Shown: positions 22,201-31,049 of the stretch, piece after piece
How positions within the stretch are numbered: position 1 is the first letter of the stretch
Layout of the letters: each line of letters starts with the position of its first letter
DNA from: Porphyra umbilicalis
Lineage: Eukaryota; Rhodophyta; Bangiophyceae; Bangiales; Bangiaceae
Length of the DNA stretch: 64,000 bases
Assembly (NCBI GenBank): GCA_002049455.2
Contig: KV918982.1
Span: 1-64,000, forward strand
Direction of reading: 5' to 3'
Program-made: the position numbers and the translations under genes
Notes under the pieces: generated by a model
Told to the model about the DNA's origin: nothing
Seen by the model: only the letters and a program-made list of their open reading frames with translations
Databases searched by the model: none

Positions 22201-22827
22201 GTCAAGGCGGACAAGCCGGTCAAGGCAGCCGCGGCGGCGGTGGCCCCCATCGCGGACCATGTGGCGGCCAAGGTTGGGGATATCGTCGAGGGCGGTGGCC
22301 CGTCCGGCCTCTCTACCGTGGCGGATGGGGCGAACGCCGACGACGTCACAGACGGTGTCATCGCGGTCGAGGGCGTCGGCGAGGCTGTTCGCGCCGGCGG
22401 CACCCAGCGCCCCGATGCGGGCAACGCGAACAAGGGCGCCAGTGAGGTCGACAAGGCCGCCGATGTGGTGGAGGGCACGGACGCGGCCAAGGCCGTCAAT
22501 GCGGCCGAGCGCTACGCTACGGCGGACGCCACGTGCCCTCCCAAGAGCACAGCCCCGAACCTCAGCGCCGTGGCCGTCAACTCCACCAAGAAGGCCAAGC
22601 CATGGAGCACCCGTCGCTTCAGGGTCCCCGCCCAGACAGACTTAACAAGCTGTGGTCCGTTCGCTTTTTCTTTTTTGTGGCACCAGGCGCATGCAGTAGA
22701 TTCAAAGGTGCTCGCGTGTGATGCGTTTGCTTTGCGCTTGAGTATGGTGGCAGCAGTGGTCAGGGACTGGTCTGAGGACGGCGGAGAAGCGGCTGCACTC
22801 AAGCAGGCAGCGCGAGACCAACCATAG
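19216..22827 (+). CDS. Ulp1-like (C48) cysteine protease, transposon-borne
   Basis: 1,203-aa ORF from ATG 19,216. The N-terminal 600 residues are unassigned, with a hydrophobic segment at about 290-320 (VWILRSTLTAVLLALVAF). A basic stretch at about 535-560 (KRSGGQSATTPKKRAR) looks like a nuclear signal. The C-terminus is a SUMO-protease-like C48 domain: catalytic His in DNAHWIALGVEV (about 860), Asp in WLYDSG (about 877), then the Gln and Cys in QTDLTSCGPFAFSF (Cys about 1145). Between Asp and Cys lies an unusual insertion of more than 200 residues containing AERAKA/AEPVKA six-residue repeats. Ulp1-type proteases are recurrent passengers of DNA transposons (for example MULE/Kaonashi and CACTA types). 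The last 200 bases of the CDS are less GC-rich than the rest. It is convergent with the transposase gene downstream. Confidence 0.75.
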   Translation: MGPAPDVQEQMEQLRELIKVLLGVSAIKDDMADIISDLVKLFQQLEVRCPQLSCHFHVSGVSKRTGDSFFVVVYDDAVIACDDSKRVIKTVYTHLHSKASMVMSAAIFRNSSARLSRPPAGGGARLLDKAGAPSATNKDELEAAGSTTNGERQGPLEAVIDTGENAAAALPGASDGGAPQLGADGQAPALTGPSAGGEKRPPNVTLHGPDVHDWVPPGGEGEVDLGAEEWDEDGNFIPSVASAPPSLSAPGVMEVGGFAAAGVGFEPPAVHIPSEEANDAVEALFTAVKGGWVWILRSTLTAVLLALVAFRGLASKASLQGMLVWWPLAINSRHIEDGPDTATSKRGRRGRAGDRLLPQQYPVEVQRRHNPTGERRRDTNNVVDLDYIILNEVAPAAAHQTPINEVVAMLLLLFDKEKSIVSAVFDKKLAEHGIMRKEEKAPPEAGALASITIADVLARGGFSGAPLGNSSAPASATPSDRSSATSTQATGDAASEGVSAAVAARLAARRTAGLSGQRALAAHQAAEAAKKVMRSAARTLKRSGGQSATTPKKRARVESALVTRSDALASEFQAPDLSPLKDGQSCAILVEAEMLDGHTYNTLATSWPPLEMDARVTEFEFKTASAEEWAAIAEQQKDLMVLLEETAVRRARKGLMAKMEEVRGANIIESDQQPLVYVTVAAQGDAMEIKLTSATLQAMVDLHTACMRVQVFRTAVEWLRDAAGYTSFRVPDFSGTGHASNAALANEVVTFFLTSHPTNTAWRLASTASVGAEQDVVVPAHLLVKNAQDVCMTDDVITVSSIILARWCVGNRKDFWVLHCSFFLELLLADEAGVAAMAKKVHAAAGGATKVMGICNIDNAHWIALGVEVPKKTVWLYDSGAHFKDLQKKVTAASKQMQLFGKSMHVLMQKEDPEKAAALAAEPVKASETVKAAEPVNAADLVKAAEPIKAAERAKAAERAKAAERAKAGERAKTAEPAKAAEPAKAAEPVKADEPVKADKPVKAAAAAVAPIADHVAAKVGDIVEGGGPSGLSTVADGANADDVTDGVIAVEGVGEAVRAGGTQRPDAGNANKGASEVDKAADVVEGTDAAKAVNAAERYATADATCPPKSTAPNLSAVAVNSTKKAKPWSTRRFRVPAQTDLTSCGPFAFSFLWHQAHAVDSKVLACDAFALRLSMVAAVVRDWSEDGGEAAALKQAARDQP
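21978..22236 (+). repeat. 18-bp coding repeat (Lys/Ala-rich)
   Basis: About 14 tandem copies of an 18-base unit GCGGCCGAGCsGGyCAAG, in frame, encoding (AE[RP][AV]KA)n within the protease gene. The 18-bp period equals six residues. The most uniform copies are central (AERAKA) and the outer ones vary. Confidence 0.8.
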
Positions 22828-22911
22828 GATGAATACAGGAGAGAGATGAGGAAGCGCCATGGCCCCTTTTTATTGTCAAGCTGCCACAATGGAAACAACA
22901 GCCACCCTATA

Positions 22912-22917
22912 AATAAA
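22912..22917 (+). terminator. Polyadenylation signal AATAAA
   Basis: AATAAA 85 bases after the Ulp1-type stop codon, in an AT-richer stretch (CCCTATAAATAAAGAAAG). It is the likely 3' end signal of that gene. Confidence 0.5.
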
Positions 22918-25034
22918 GAAAGCGGCCGCAGCTGTGCACTCCGTCCCTGCTACACAGTGGGCACTGGCGATAGCTCGGTGCGCGGCAACTGGTCATCGGC
23001 CGTTCCTTCAGCGGCGACCTGCATGATGCTGGTATCTAGGCAGCTAGCACGCAACCCACCACTCCGGAGCGAATCGGAGAGCCGCTGAGGTGGTCACACA
23101 GGCGCGGTGAACCGGGTCTCCGACTTGGAGACGGTCCTGCTGTCCCACGATTCCCCGCCCCCACCTCCACTGCGCCGACCTGGACACCACAGTGTGTCTC
23201 GCCAGCGCCACCAGGGTCACCCACTCCAGCCCGCCCCCCGGTCCCAAGGAGGGGAGGCACGCGGTGGACCGCGCACAGGAAGAGCACGCCGGTAGGGCGG
23301 GCGGGAAGGCGGGCAGCCGGTGCCAGGGGGCCGTGGCAGAAGGCTGGAATGAAGGTCGTTTCCCCCGCCCCCGAGGCTCTACGCGCGCTCGCATCCTTAG
23401 AGCCTCAACGGGTCTGTCAAGCGGCAGCTAATCAGCGTGGACATGAGACCAGGACAAGGCCGAGGGGGGGCCACATAAACAATTGTGACGAGTATGAAAG
23501 TGCGTCGATAAATTGGGACGCGCCAACTCCGTTCGAAACGGATGGCTGCCTGCGTCGGACACGAAGCGGGCACAAGGGTGCTTCACATAGCCCTTTCACG
23601 CCACCTGATGCCGCTGGTCATGGGCACTCGAAATGAGGCCGGCCAGCCTGCTACTCCCAGGAGCGTCTAAGCTCCAGGGACCGAACGAGCACATACATAC
23701 ATCTGTTCTCTGCCAACGGGCTCCGCGTGCAAGAGACCTGCAGCAACAAAGCGCACACCACCACGTAGTTTTCCCGGTCCCAGTTTTACCATACCGGCCG
23801 GATGCCTTGGTACTACACCATAGCTCTTTCTCGGCCGAACACTGTCACATCCTGCTCACAGAGAAGGGAAAGGGGAGAAGGCGAGCAGCTGGAATTCTCA
23901 AAGCTAAAGCTGATAATGTAACTGAGTGGTCCGGCCACGGGATGAAGTCACCGCCATGTTGCGCCACAGATGGGCTTGAATGCTAGCCAGCGTCATCACG
24001 GCTGCCCTATAAACATGCCCCTGTTTGTATTGCGGTTGTTTGAGCATATCGGCAGGCTGACCATTCTCGATGCTGTTGTACCCGCTCAGGGATGCGAGGT
24101 GTGATCCCTATCATTCCGAGTTATCAGAGACGCTTCTGTGTCGCGGCCATGTCATTCCCATGAAACCCGTCCATGAGATATTGCTGCGGGTGACTGGCTG
24201 TTAGAAGCGGGACCGAGCTGTCGAGATACCATGAGTGGGGTTTATGGCTGAACAAGAAGAGTAGCGATAGGACAAAGATTCTGCTCGGTCGGTGCCGTGC
24301 CGTCATTGTGCCCTGCTGCGAACGAGGCCAACCATCCCGCATCATGCATATGTCACTGTTTCTTCCTTCTCAACAGGTCCACGACGAGCTGGCAGCCTTC
24401 TGGTGCATCTTGTCGTAGAGATGGCGCAAACTGTGAAAGCGCTTCCCCCGTAATCCTGCAGCTCTGACCCAGCATCGTCTCCCCGACGGTATCATATGAA
24501 ACGCACCCTCTGTAGTGTGCTCGCGCCGGGCAGTCCGTCGCAGATGGCATACTTTAGTGACGTCAGCCGTCCTTCTTCCCCAGACAGACCTCTGTAGTTA
24601 GATGGTAGACGGCAGGAAAGGAAAGTAGCCCGCCATTGACGCCTAACCTTTGTTTTAGGTGTAGCTCGGCCTATTTGTCGACGGCTGAGAAAGCAACCTG
24701 TCCGCCCTTTGATGTGAGGGCTTTTGACTACGAGGCTGCTGGTGAGAAGGCGCCACAGCCCATCTTTTATGGCCTGTTCCGTCTCTGCACTGGTTCTGTT
24801 GCTTTGTGTTCTTCGTGGGCGGCCGCCTTTTGCACCCCGCAGACGGATATTACTATGTTTGTGTGGTGCTTTGACCTGCAGCTGGTGCCAGTGTCGGAGT
24901 GCGCGCGGGGTGAGTTGCGGGTTACGTGCGTGACGGTAGTAATGAGCGCGTGGCCATGCAGTAAAGTCGACGGAAGCAAGGAGCATGTTGGACAGTGTTA
25001 CTGACGGCAACAGGGGCAGGAAATAAAAAGACCA
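22918..25034. other. Central spacer of the transposon, no gene assigned
   Basis: About 2.1 kb between the convergent genes, lower in GC. A plus-strand stretch at 24,636-25,004 reads as a fairly ordinary 122-aa protein (CPPFDVRAFDYEAAGE, ITMFVWCFDLQLVPVSE), but no family or start is convincing. The remainder has only short frames. AATAAA-like words near 22,912 (+) and possible ones toward 25,020 would serve 3' ends. Confidence 0.4.
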
Positions 25035-28000
25035 TCACTGCTCTGTTGGCCTACAATCACACCCCACCCGCTCACACACAGAAGCAACCAAAGCATGGAA
25101 AAAGAGAGGCAAAGGGCGGTGGCGGACGTCGGACCTCCCGATAGCCCGGCGGTACAGGATGAGGAGGTTGTTGATGGCCCCTATCAACCGCATCTGCACG
25201 ACGAACCTGTCTTGCCCGAGGTACGTCAGGTGGTTCTTAAGCGGCTTGTTGAGTGAATGCCGGTTCTCCGCCGCCGACGTCTTGTGCATTCCCGAGCGCT
25301 CGGGGTAGTTGTTGGCGTCAAACAGCGGGGAGCACTTGTGCGCCGACGCGTGAAAGCGGTCCAGGGCCCACGCCGTCTTGGAGAGCCTTACCAACCATGG
25401 TACCCGGCGCGTGGCATTGCGTGCCGCTTGACATGCAGTGTCAAAGTAGATGGTGGCGGGCAGGCGTGGGAAACGGGCAGTCAAAGCAGCAACAATGCCG
25501 GCGGGGCTCTCAGCACTCTCAAGCACTTCAAAACCAATCCAAATCCCACAGGAGCAAAGGTAAGAAACAACACCCGGGGTAAAAGTTGAGTGGGTCAAGA
25601 AGGCGTGGCGGCAGTCGTCGTCCCCCAGCCCCCCATCCTCCATGTCCGCCCTCTTCCGCTTTGACGTCTTCTTGGGGTTGAGCTTGGCTTTCTCCCTGGC
25701 AGCACTGGCGGCAGCGGCCGCCACGGCGTCAGCTGGATGCGCGCGCACTTGCTCAAGGTCGGGGAACACTATCCCCGACAGCACCTCGTCAGCTTGGGCG
25801 CCGGCACGGTCCTGTGACGCCTGGACGGCGACTAGGCCGGATGGGCGACGGCCGGGACGGGGCGGCTGCCGCGCGAGCCACGCGCGGAACTTGGCGGCGT
25901 CCGTGTCCGTCCACTCCGCCTCGTAGGTCAGCGCGTCTGCACTCATCTCGGCCCTCCACAGGTTCTCCATGTGGAGGTCCGTGTGGATGGAGAACATCAG
26001 CAGCTCCCCGGCGGCGCGACACATCTCGGGGTCGCCGTCCATGTCGGTGGCGAGCAGGTCCAGCATCGGCCAGACGACGTGGATGGACTCGACGCAATGG
26101 GCCAGTGGCATCCAGTCGCGGCTGAGCTTGCCGTCAATCAGCGCCTCGGCCAACTTCGTCAGGTCGTCCAATGAGCCGCCCGCAAACACGCCAATCACGG
26201 GCTCGCACAAGAATGTGCGGAAGAAGGCGTACATGATCGCCCACCGCTCCCGCCTGACAATGGGCAATAGCTCCGCCGAGCCGAGCGTCGAGGGGATGAC
26301 GTTGCAGTACTTATACTCTTCGTACTGCACGGACGCCGGCGCCTGCCTGGTCGTGGGCCCGCCGCCTTGCAGGGTGGAGCGCGCGTCGCCGTCGATGGCG
26401 GTCAAGGGCGAGGCCGCGGTCAAGTCGGGAGGGGGGGTCAAAGGTGGGGGGCCTCCGCTTCGCGGCGAGGCTGGCGGCTCTGAGGCCGGCGGTGACACCC
26501 CCCCGTTGGGGTCCCGAGGCACGGAAGACAGTTGGAAGAAGGAGTTCCAGAAGCAAGACGCCGCCCACGCCGCCGTCGCCGTGCGGTGGCCGGCGCTCGC
26601 GTGGTCGCCGAGCGGCGGCAGGGTGCCGCTGCCGATGGAAAACTTGGAGATCGCCTGCTGGTCCGCCTTGACGTACGTCACCTCCTCCCCAAATCCCGCC
26701 TTGAGCCGTTGGCGGATACACTTCCGCACCTTTGCCGCCGCCACCGAGCAGGCATTGTCAATGGAGATGGGGATGGTTGGCACATTCTGCGTCACGCGGT
26801 CAAACGGGTGGGACGCGTCGCGGAAGATGCCAATCGTCTGACCGTCCGCGACGACCGCGGCGTACGGCGTCTGGCTGCACCCGTAGCATGTGCTGCACTT
26901 GTACAGGTTGCGGGGCACAATGAGTGTGCGGGAGTACTCGTCGGTGGCGCGGCCAAGGTCCTGGCGCGACTTGGCAGAGTCGCCGTCAAAGATGGCGCCT
27001 GTGCAGTGAAGCTGGAAGGCCGACGTAGCCGACGCAGCAGAGATGCTGCTCTTAGTCGCGATGATGGTGAACAGTATCACGTCCAAGAACGTGCGCGTGT
27101 ACACCGTCCGCGCCGAGTACTGGAAGAGCCCGAGATGCGCGCCGTCAAAAGGCACGACCTTGCCGCAATTCTCGTTGGAGCACACGCCGTCGTGCGTGAC
27201 GACGGCCACCCGCCCGCTCAACGTATGCAGCACGGCCTCCTTGGCAGCCTGTAGCTCCCCGATGGCATGGCCACAATGAACGCACCGTTCCTCGTACAGC
27301 TTGACGTCGTTGCCCTCCGGCATCACCTGGCCGCGCGCAATGGCGTCGTACCGTGCGCACTTGGCCGTCTCGGTGGCGCACGGCAGCAGGTTCCGCGCCC
27401 GCCGCATACGGTCCGTGTCCGCGAAGACTCGGGGATCCCCTTTCTTGGGGCGTCGAGTGCCGCGCGGCAGCGGTGGGGGAGCGGCTGGAGCTTGGCCTTG
27501 TTGTCCTTGCTCGTTTGAGCCGTCGCCCTCAGCGCTGTCGTCGCCCGGCGCGCCACCCAAACCTCCCTCAGCAGTGGCCCCCTCGTCGCCCGACGCGGCA
27601 TCCGCCATGTCGCCGTCCCTGTTGACATTCTCCGCACCGACGGCATCCTCATCTACACCGGGTTCGTCGTCAAAAGCGCCGTACCCGGCTGCCGACGGCT
27701 TCACAGCGAGGGAGTGCACACAACGCACGTTCCTTGTGCGGCATGGAACGTGCCGGCAGACCGGTCGCCTCTGCTTGGCCAGCGTCGGCGGTGTCTGCAC
27801 GACGCACAAGATGCGATTGTAGGCGACCACGTGGGCGGCGCGACCGTCGGCGCCCTCAAACACCGGTTCGGCTTGAACGTCCGTGGCGCTGACGCGCCCC
27901 CCGTCCACAGCTTGATGTCGGCGGAGCAGTTCGGGCACGGACGTGCACATAACGTGGCGTGCGACCGCCTGCAGCGCGAGCAAGAGGGCAAGAGCATGGC

Positions 28001-28634
28001 TGCACGATGAAGACACACCAGTTCGGACGCGGGCGCCGACATTCTCCTTGAGGTCATCCCCGCCGCAGGAGCAGTAGCAGCCGACCACGCCGTCCTTAGC
28101 TGCCGCCCAAGCGACGAACGCCTCAATGCCGTGCGCGTAAAAGACTCCCCGCCCGCCAAACACCGGCCGCACCAGTGCTGCCTTGGACCGGCTCGAGCGC
28201 ACGTCCAGGGGCATGAGCCCTAAATCGACCATCACAGCGTCCTGCAAGTGCCCAACCAGCGTCCCAACGGAAAAGTCCTGTCCGCCCGACAGAGGTGGTG
28301 CCTTAGGTAGTAGGGCCTTGGCGCCCAGCGAGGCGTCCGGCGGTAGTGAGCCGCCGGCCGCCAGCGCGTCGTCGGCCACCAGCCTTGGAGCCGCAGCGGC
28401 GGGCGGGCGCAGCGCGTCCCTCGGGCGGCTGTCGCTGCCCGACGCCATCCTTGGGCGCACCGCCCGTACGCGCGCGACGGAGCCACGGTAGTCAAGCAGC
28501 GCCTCAAGCATGTCTTGGGGTGTGTAGAAGCCCAGCGCTGAACCGCCGAGGTCCGCAAAGTACGGCGTGCCGCCGTCGCCCGTCGAGGCATTCTTTCTCG
28601 GGCACTTGGATGGCTTCTTGCAGGGGTCTGACAT
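25035..28634 (-). CDS. Zisupton/KDZ-like DDE transposase with SWIM finger
   Basis: 1,199 aa from the ATG at 28,634 (MSDPCKKPSK). The frame stays open upstream only through GC repeats. A SWIM-type zinc finger CxCx(n)CxH lies at C186, C188, C211 and H213, and a second Cys/His cluster at 293-307. An acidic linker (330-375) follows, then a CVHCG...CSNENC zinc pair (451-490) and KCSTCYGC (580-586). The catalytic core has D597 in VVADGQTIG. Then come STFTPGVVSYLCSCGIWIGFE with AESPAG and FPRLP, D1065 in YFDTACQ, RFHASAHKC, and E1123 in SAAENRH, followed by MRLIGAINN. This order (D-G-T, TPGVV, ESPA, YD-ACx, FH..H..C, E) is that of Zisupton/KDZ transposases. It binds element ends and cuts and joins DNA in the nucleus. 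The frame is intact, which suggests recent activity. Confidence 0.8.
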   Translation of the reverse strand: MSDPCKKPSKCPRKNASTGDGGTPYFADLGGSALGFYTPQDMLEALLDYRGSVARVRAVRPRMASGSDSRPRDALRPPAAAAPRLVADDALAAGGSLPPDASLGAKALLPKAPPLSGGQDFSVGTLVGHLQDAVMVDLGLMPLDVRSSRSKAALVRPVFGGRGVFYAHGIEAFVAWAAAKDGVVGCYCSCGGDDLKENVGARVRTGVSSSCSHALALLLALQAVARHVMCTSVPELLRRHQAVDGGRVSATDVQAEPVFEGADGRAAHVVAYNRILCVVQTPPTLAKQRRPVCRHVPCRTRNVRCVHSLAVKPSAAGYGAFDDEPGVDEDAVGAENVNRDGDMADAASGDEGATAEGGLGGAPGDDSAEGDGSNEQGQQGQAPAAPPPLPRGTRRPKKGDPRVFADTDRMRRARNLLPCATETAKCARYDAIARGQVMPEGNDVKLYEERCVHCGHAIGELQAAKEAVLHTLSGRVAVVTHDGVCSNENCGKVVPFDGAHLGLFQYSARTVYTRTFLDVILFTIIATKSSISAASATSAFQLHCTGAIFDGDSAKSRQDLGRATDEYSRTLIVPRNLYKCSTCYGCSQTPYAAVVADGQTIGIFRDASHPFDRVTQNVPTIPISIDNACSVAAAKVRKCIRQRLKAGFGEEVTYVKADQQAISKFSIGSGTLPPLGDHASAGHRTATAAWAASCFWNSFFQLSSVPRDPNGGVSPPASEPPASPRSGGPPPLTPPPDLTAASPLTAIDGDARSTLQGGGPTTRQAPASVQYEEYKYCNVIPSTLGSAELLPIVRRERWAIMYAFFRTFLCEPVIGVFAGGSLDDLTKLAEALIDGKLSRDWMPLAHCVESIHVVWPMLDLLATDMDGDPEMCRAAGELLMFSIHTDLHMENLWRAEMSADALTYEAEWTDTDAAKFRAWLARQPPRPGRRPSGLVAVQASQDRAGAQADEVLSGIVFPDLEQVRAHPADAVAAAAASAAREKAKLNPKKTSKRKRADMEDGGLGDDDCRHAFLTHSTFTPGVVSYLCSCGIWIGFEVLESAESPAGIVAALTARFPRLPATIYFDTACQAARNATRRVPWLVRLSKTAWALDRFHASAHKCSPLFDANNYPERSGMHKTSAAENRHSLNKPLKNHLTYLGQDRFVVQMRLIGAINNLLILYRRAIGRSDVRHRPLPLFFHALVASVCERVGCDCRPTEQ

Positions 28635-28674
28635 GACCGCACCGCACCAAAACGCCCCCCCCTCCCCCACCCGC

Positions 28675-29170
28675 AGCCGCGCCAGCGGCAAACGCAGATG
28701 CACACCTCGGCGGCCGTCGCCGCCCCCGGCTGCGTCTCGCGGGCGCCGGCGCCGCCGGCGCCGCCCGGCTCCGGGACCGGCGACACGCACAGGTACCGCG
28801 CTCCCCGCCGCCGCCCCCGGCAGCCGCACAAGCGGAAAACGAAAATGCACACGTCGGTGGCGCCGCCCGGCGCGGCGACGGGCGAGACGCCCAGGTGACG
28901 AGCTCCCGCCCGCACCCTCCCGCAGCCGTACTAGCGGCAACCGCAGAAGAACACGTCGGCGGCCGCCGCCGCCGCCGGATCGTCAGGCGGACGCCGGCGC
29001 CGCCGGCGCCCCCCGGCGCCGTGAGAGCCGACGCGCACAGGTGCAGCGCTCTTCCCGGGCCCCACCCCCAGCCGCACCAGCGGCAGACGCACACGCCCAC
29101 GTCGGCGGCGGCAACAGCCGACGGCTGCGTCGCGCGCGCGTCGCCGCCCCCCCGTACAACCCACCCGGCC
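28675..29170 (-). repeat. Composite tandem repeat, 146+102 bp units
   Basis: The anchor CAGCCGnaCnAGCGGcAaaCG recurs at about 28,675, 28,821, 28,923 and 29,069, giving spacings of 146, 102 and 146. That is a 248-bp higher-order unit in about two copies, directly upstream of the transposase ATG. Each sub-unit contains CACgTCGGCGG followed by a GCCGGCGCC-rich block. It may be promoter or subterminal transposase-binding sequence. The open frames through it are by-products of composition. Confidence 0.7.
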
Positions 29171-29200
29171 CCCGGGGAACACACGGTGTGAGCGCCCCCC

Positions 29201-31049
29201 CCGCGCCGCCACGTCCCCCCGGTGCTGGTACGGCCACCTGCGCGTACATGCCACGCCACGGCCGGCAGTGCCAGCAACCACGGGTGCACCGGGCCGGGTG
29301 CAGGCCGCGATCCGACGGGCACCGTATGGGTGTACGGTGGGGGCAACCGCAGCGCGTGCAGGGCGGGGCGCGCAGGGAGCCCGCCTGGACGGGGTGCCCA
29401 GGGCGGGCAGGTGACCGACACTCCTCCACGCCGTGGATCGGGAGGGTGGGAGGCGGATTGAGGAGCAGCAGCCAGTGGTGCCCCGCGTGGCACGCCTAGA
29501 ATGGGGCTCTCCATGGGACGCCTGCGAGGGCGGGTGAGGACACCCAGCAGGCATCCCAGTTGGCCACTATTGTAGGACCGAATCAGCGGTCGCCAGCGTG
29601 AGCTGGTGTGGTCGAGAATATCACCGGGTAGTATCTCCAGACCGCTGCGCAACCTGCGGCAGGGCGCCAACGAAGGGCGGCGGGCCGGCCCGAATACAGC
29701 CTGCCGAGGTAATAAACCGGAGTATCTGTAGAATCTGCGGTTGTGGTGGGGTACGCCCTGGACCGCCCCGGAGAGCCCACCAGACGAGGATGGGCCCCAG
29801 GCACGGGCCCCCGACCGGACAGGAACTGGACAGGTTGTCGACCAGCCGGGCCGGGCCCGCATCCTCGGATCCAGCCAGCGGTCGATAATTTGAGGCCCGT
29901 CCGAGAGGAATTAAATGGGGCACGAGACTGTAAGGAGGGCCCCGGATGGTGCCTGGCGCTGCGGTCTGCATGAGTCTTTGTCCATCAGATTCGGAGGGTG
30001 TCTTCCTGCCTCGGGTGTCTGGTCCCCGGCGGCCGCGCGGTCGGCGACAACGCGGGGCGGGTCTGGTCTGGACAGCGACCGCGCTGCACCGCGTCCGAGG
30101 CCGGCCCCCCAAGCCCGCTCGGGCGGGCGCCCCACCGTCTCATTGGCTGTGGCAAATACATTCCAGCCGGATCAATTGAGTGCGGTCCTTGACCAACCCC
30201 GAGCAGTGGTCCGTTTTGGTGCGCCTGTTTGGGCCCGTGAACCACGGGATCAGGTCCTGTGGCTGAGCAGCAGTTCCGCATCCAATCGCTTGAGCGAGAG
30301 GCCGGCCGACTTTGAGCCGTGGCCGATGCACGCGCATTGATCTGCTCGTCGTCTGCAGGACGCGCAGCCGTGCAGGATCAGCTGCTGGTGGTTCTGCAGC
30401 TGGAGCGCTGCTCTCCGCACGCGCGTCCTGCCCACCGCCGCGCTCCGTCTGGTCCGTACCGCCGGTTTTTTTTCTCCCCCACGTCGACCGCAAGACGGTG
30501 ACACCACCGGCGTCAGGCGGCCTCCACGAGGGTGCAGAGACCGGCTGGCATCCGTTGCGCAACGTTTGGGGTGCGCTGATCGAGATGCGCCACCCACCTC
30601 TGAAAAAAACACAAAAAACCATGGGGCGTACGCGCGAGCGTGTGGGGGACCCGCCCGCACGCGTCTGAGGCACCCCTCGCAACGCCACGCGTGCGGCGTG
30701 GCCCCCCGCGTGCGCCGCGCAGCAGGCGCCAGCCGCCGCCCGCGCCGGCGCCGGCAGCGGCGCCCGACCGGGCACCGCCGCGCCCGCCGGGTGGTGTGAC
30801 GTACAACAAAAGCCGCGCCACCCATTCTTTGGCGGCGGCGCCCCCCCCGCCGCCGCGGCGCGACACGCGCCCCCCGCCGCGGCGGCGGCCGCCCCCTCCC
30901 GCGGGCGCCCCGGCGGCGCGGAACACCCCCCCCCCCCCACCCCACCCGCTCGCCCTCACGCCCCCCCCCCCACCCCACCCGCTCGCCCTCACGCCCCCCC
31001 CCCCGCCCCACGGGGGCGGCGCACCGCTCACCCCCCCCCCCCTCAAATG
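29201..31049. other. No gene seen
   Basis: Intergenic DNA. The right end of the large transposon should fall near its start. Two segments (29,560-29,920 and 30,140-30,340) are less GC-skewed and may be old insertions, but I could not assign them. From 30,640 onward it turns into C/G-run low complexity. Confidence 0.4.

Larger units (their letters stand above)
18600..29200. mobile_element. Large Zisupton/KDZ-like DNA transposon (approximate limits)
   Basis: Two convergent genes, a Ulp1-type protease on + and a SWIM/DDE transposase on -, are separated by 2.2 kb without genes. Each is preceded on its outer side by GC-rich tandem repeats, which may be subterminal repeats. Both genes have long open frames, so the element looks intact in coding terms. 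Terminal inverted repeats and target duplications were not found by eye, so the limits are approximate. The unity of the two genes as one element is inference from arrangement and from the known habit of such transposons to carry proteases. Confidence 0.5.

Noticed and set aside
25035-28940. Transposase start at 28,940
   Set aside because: The extra 102 residues come from the 146/102-bp tandem repeat; the ATG at 28,634 starts natural sequence.
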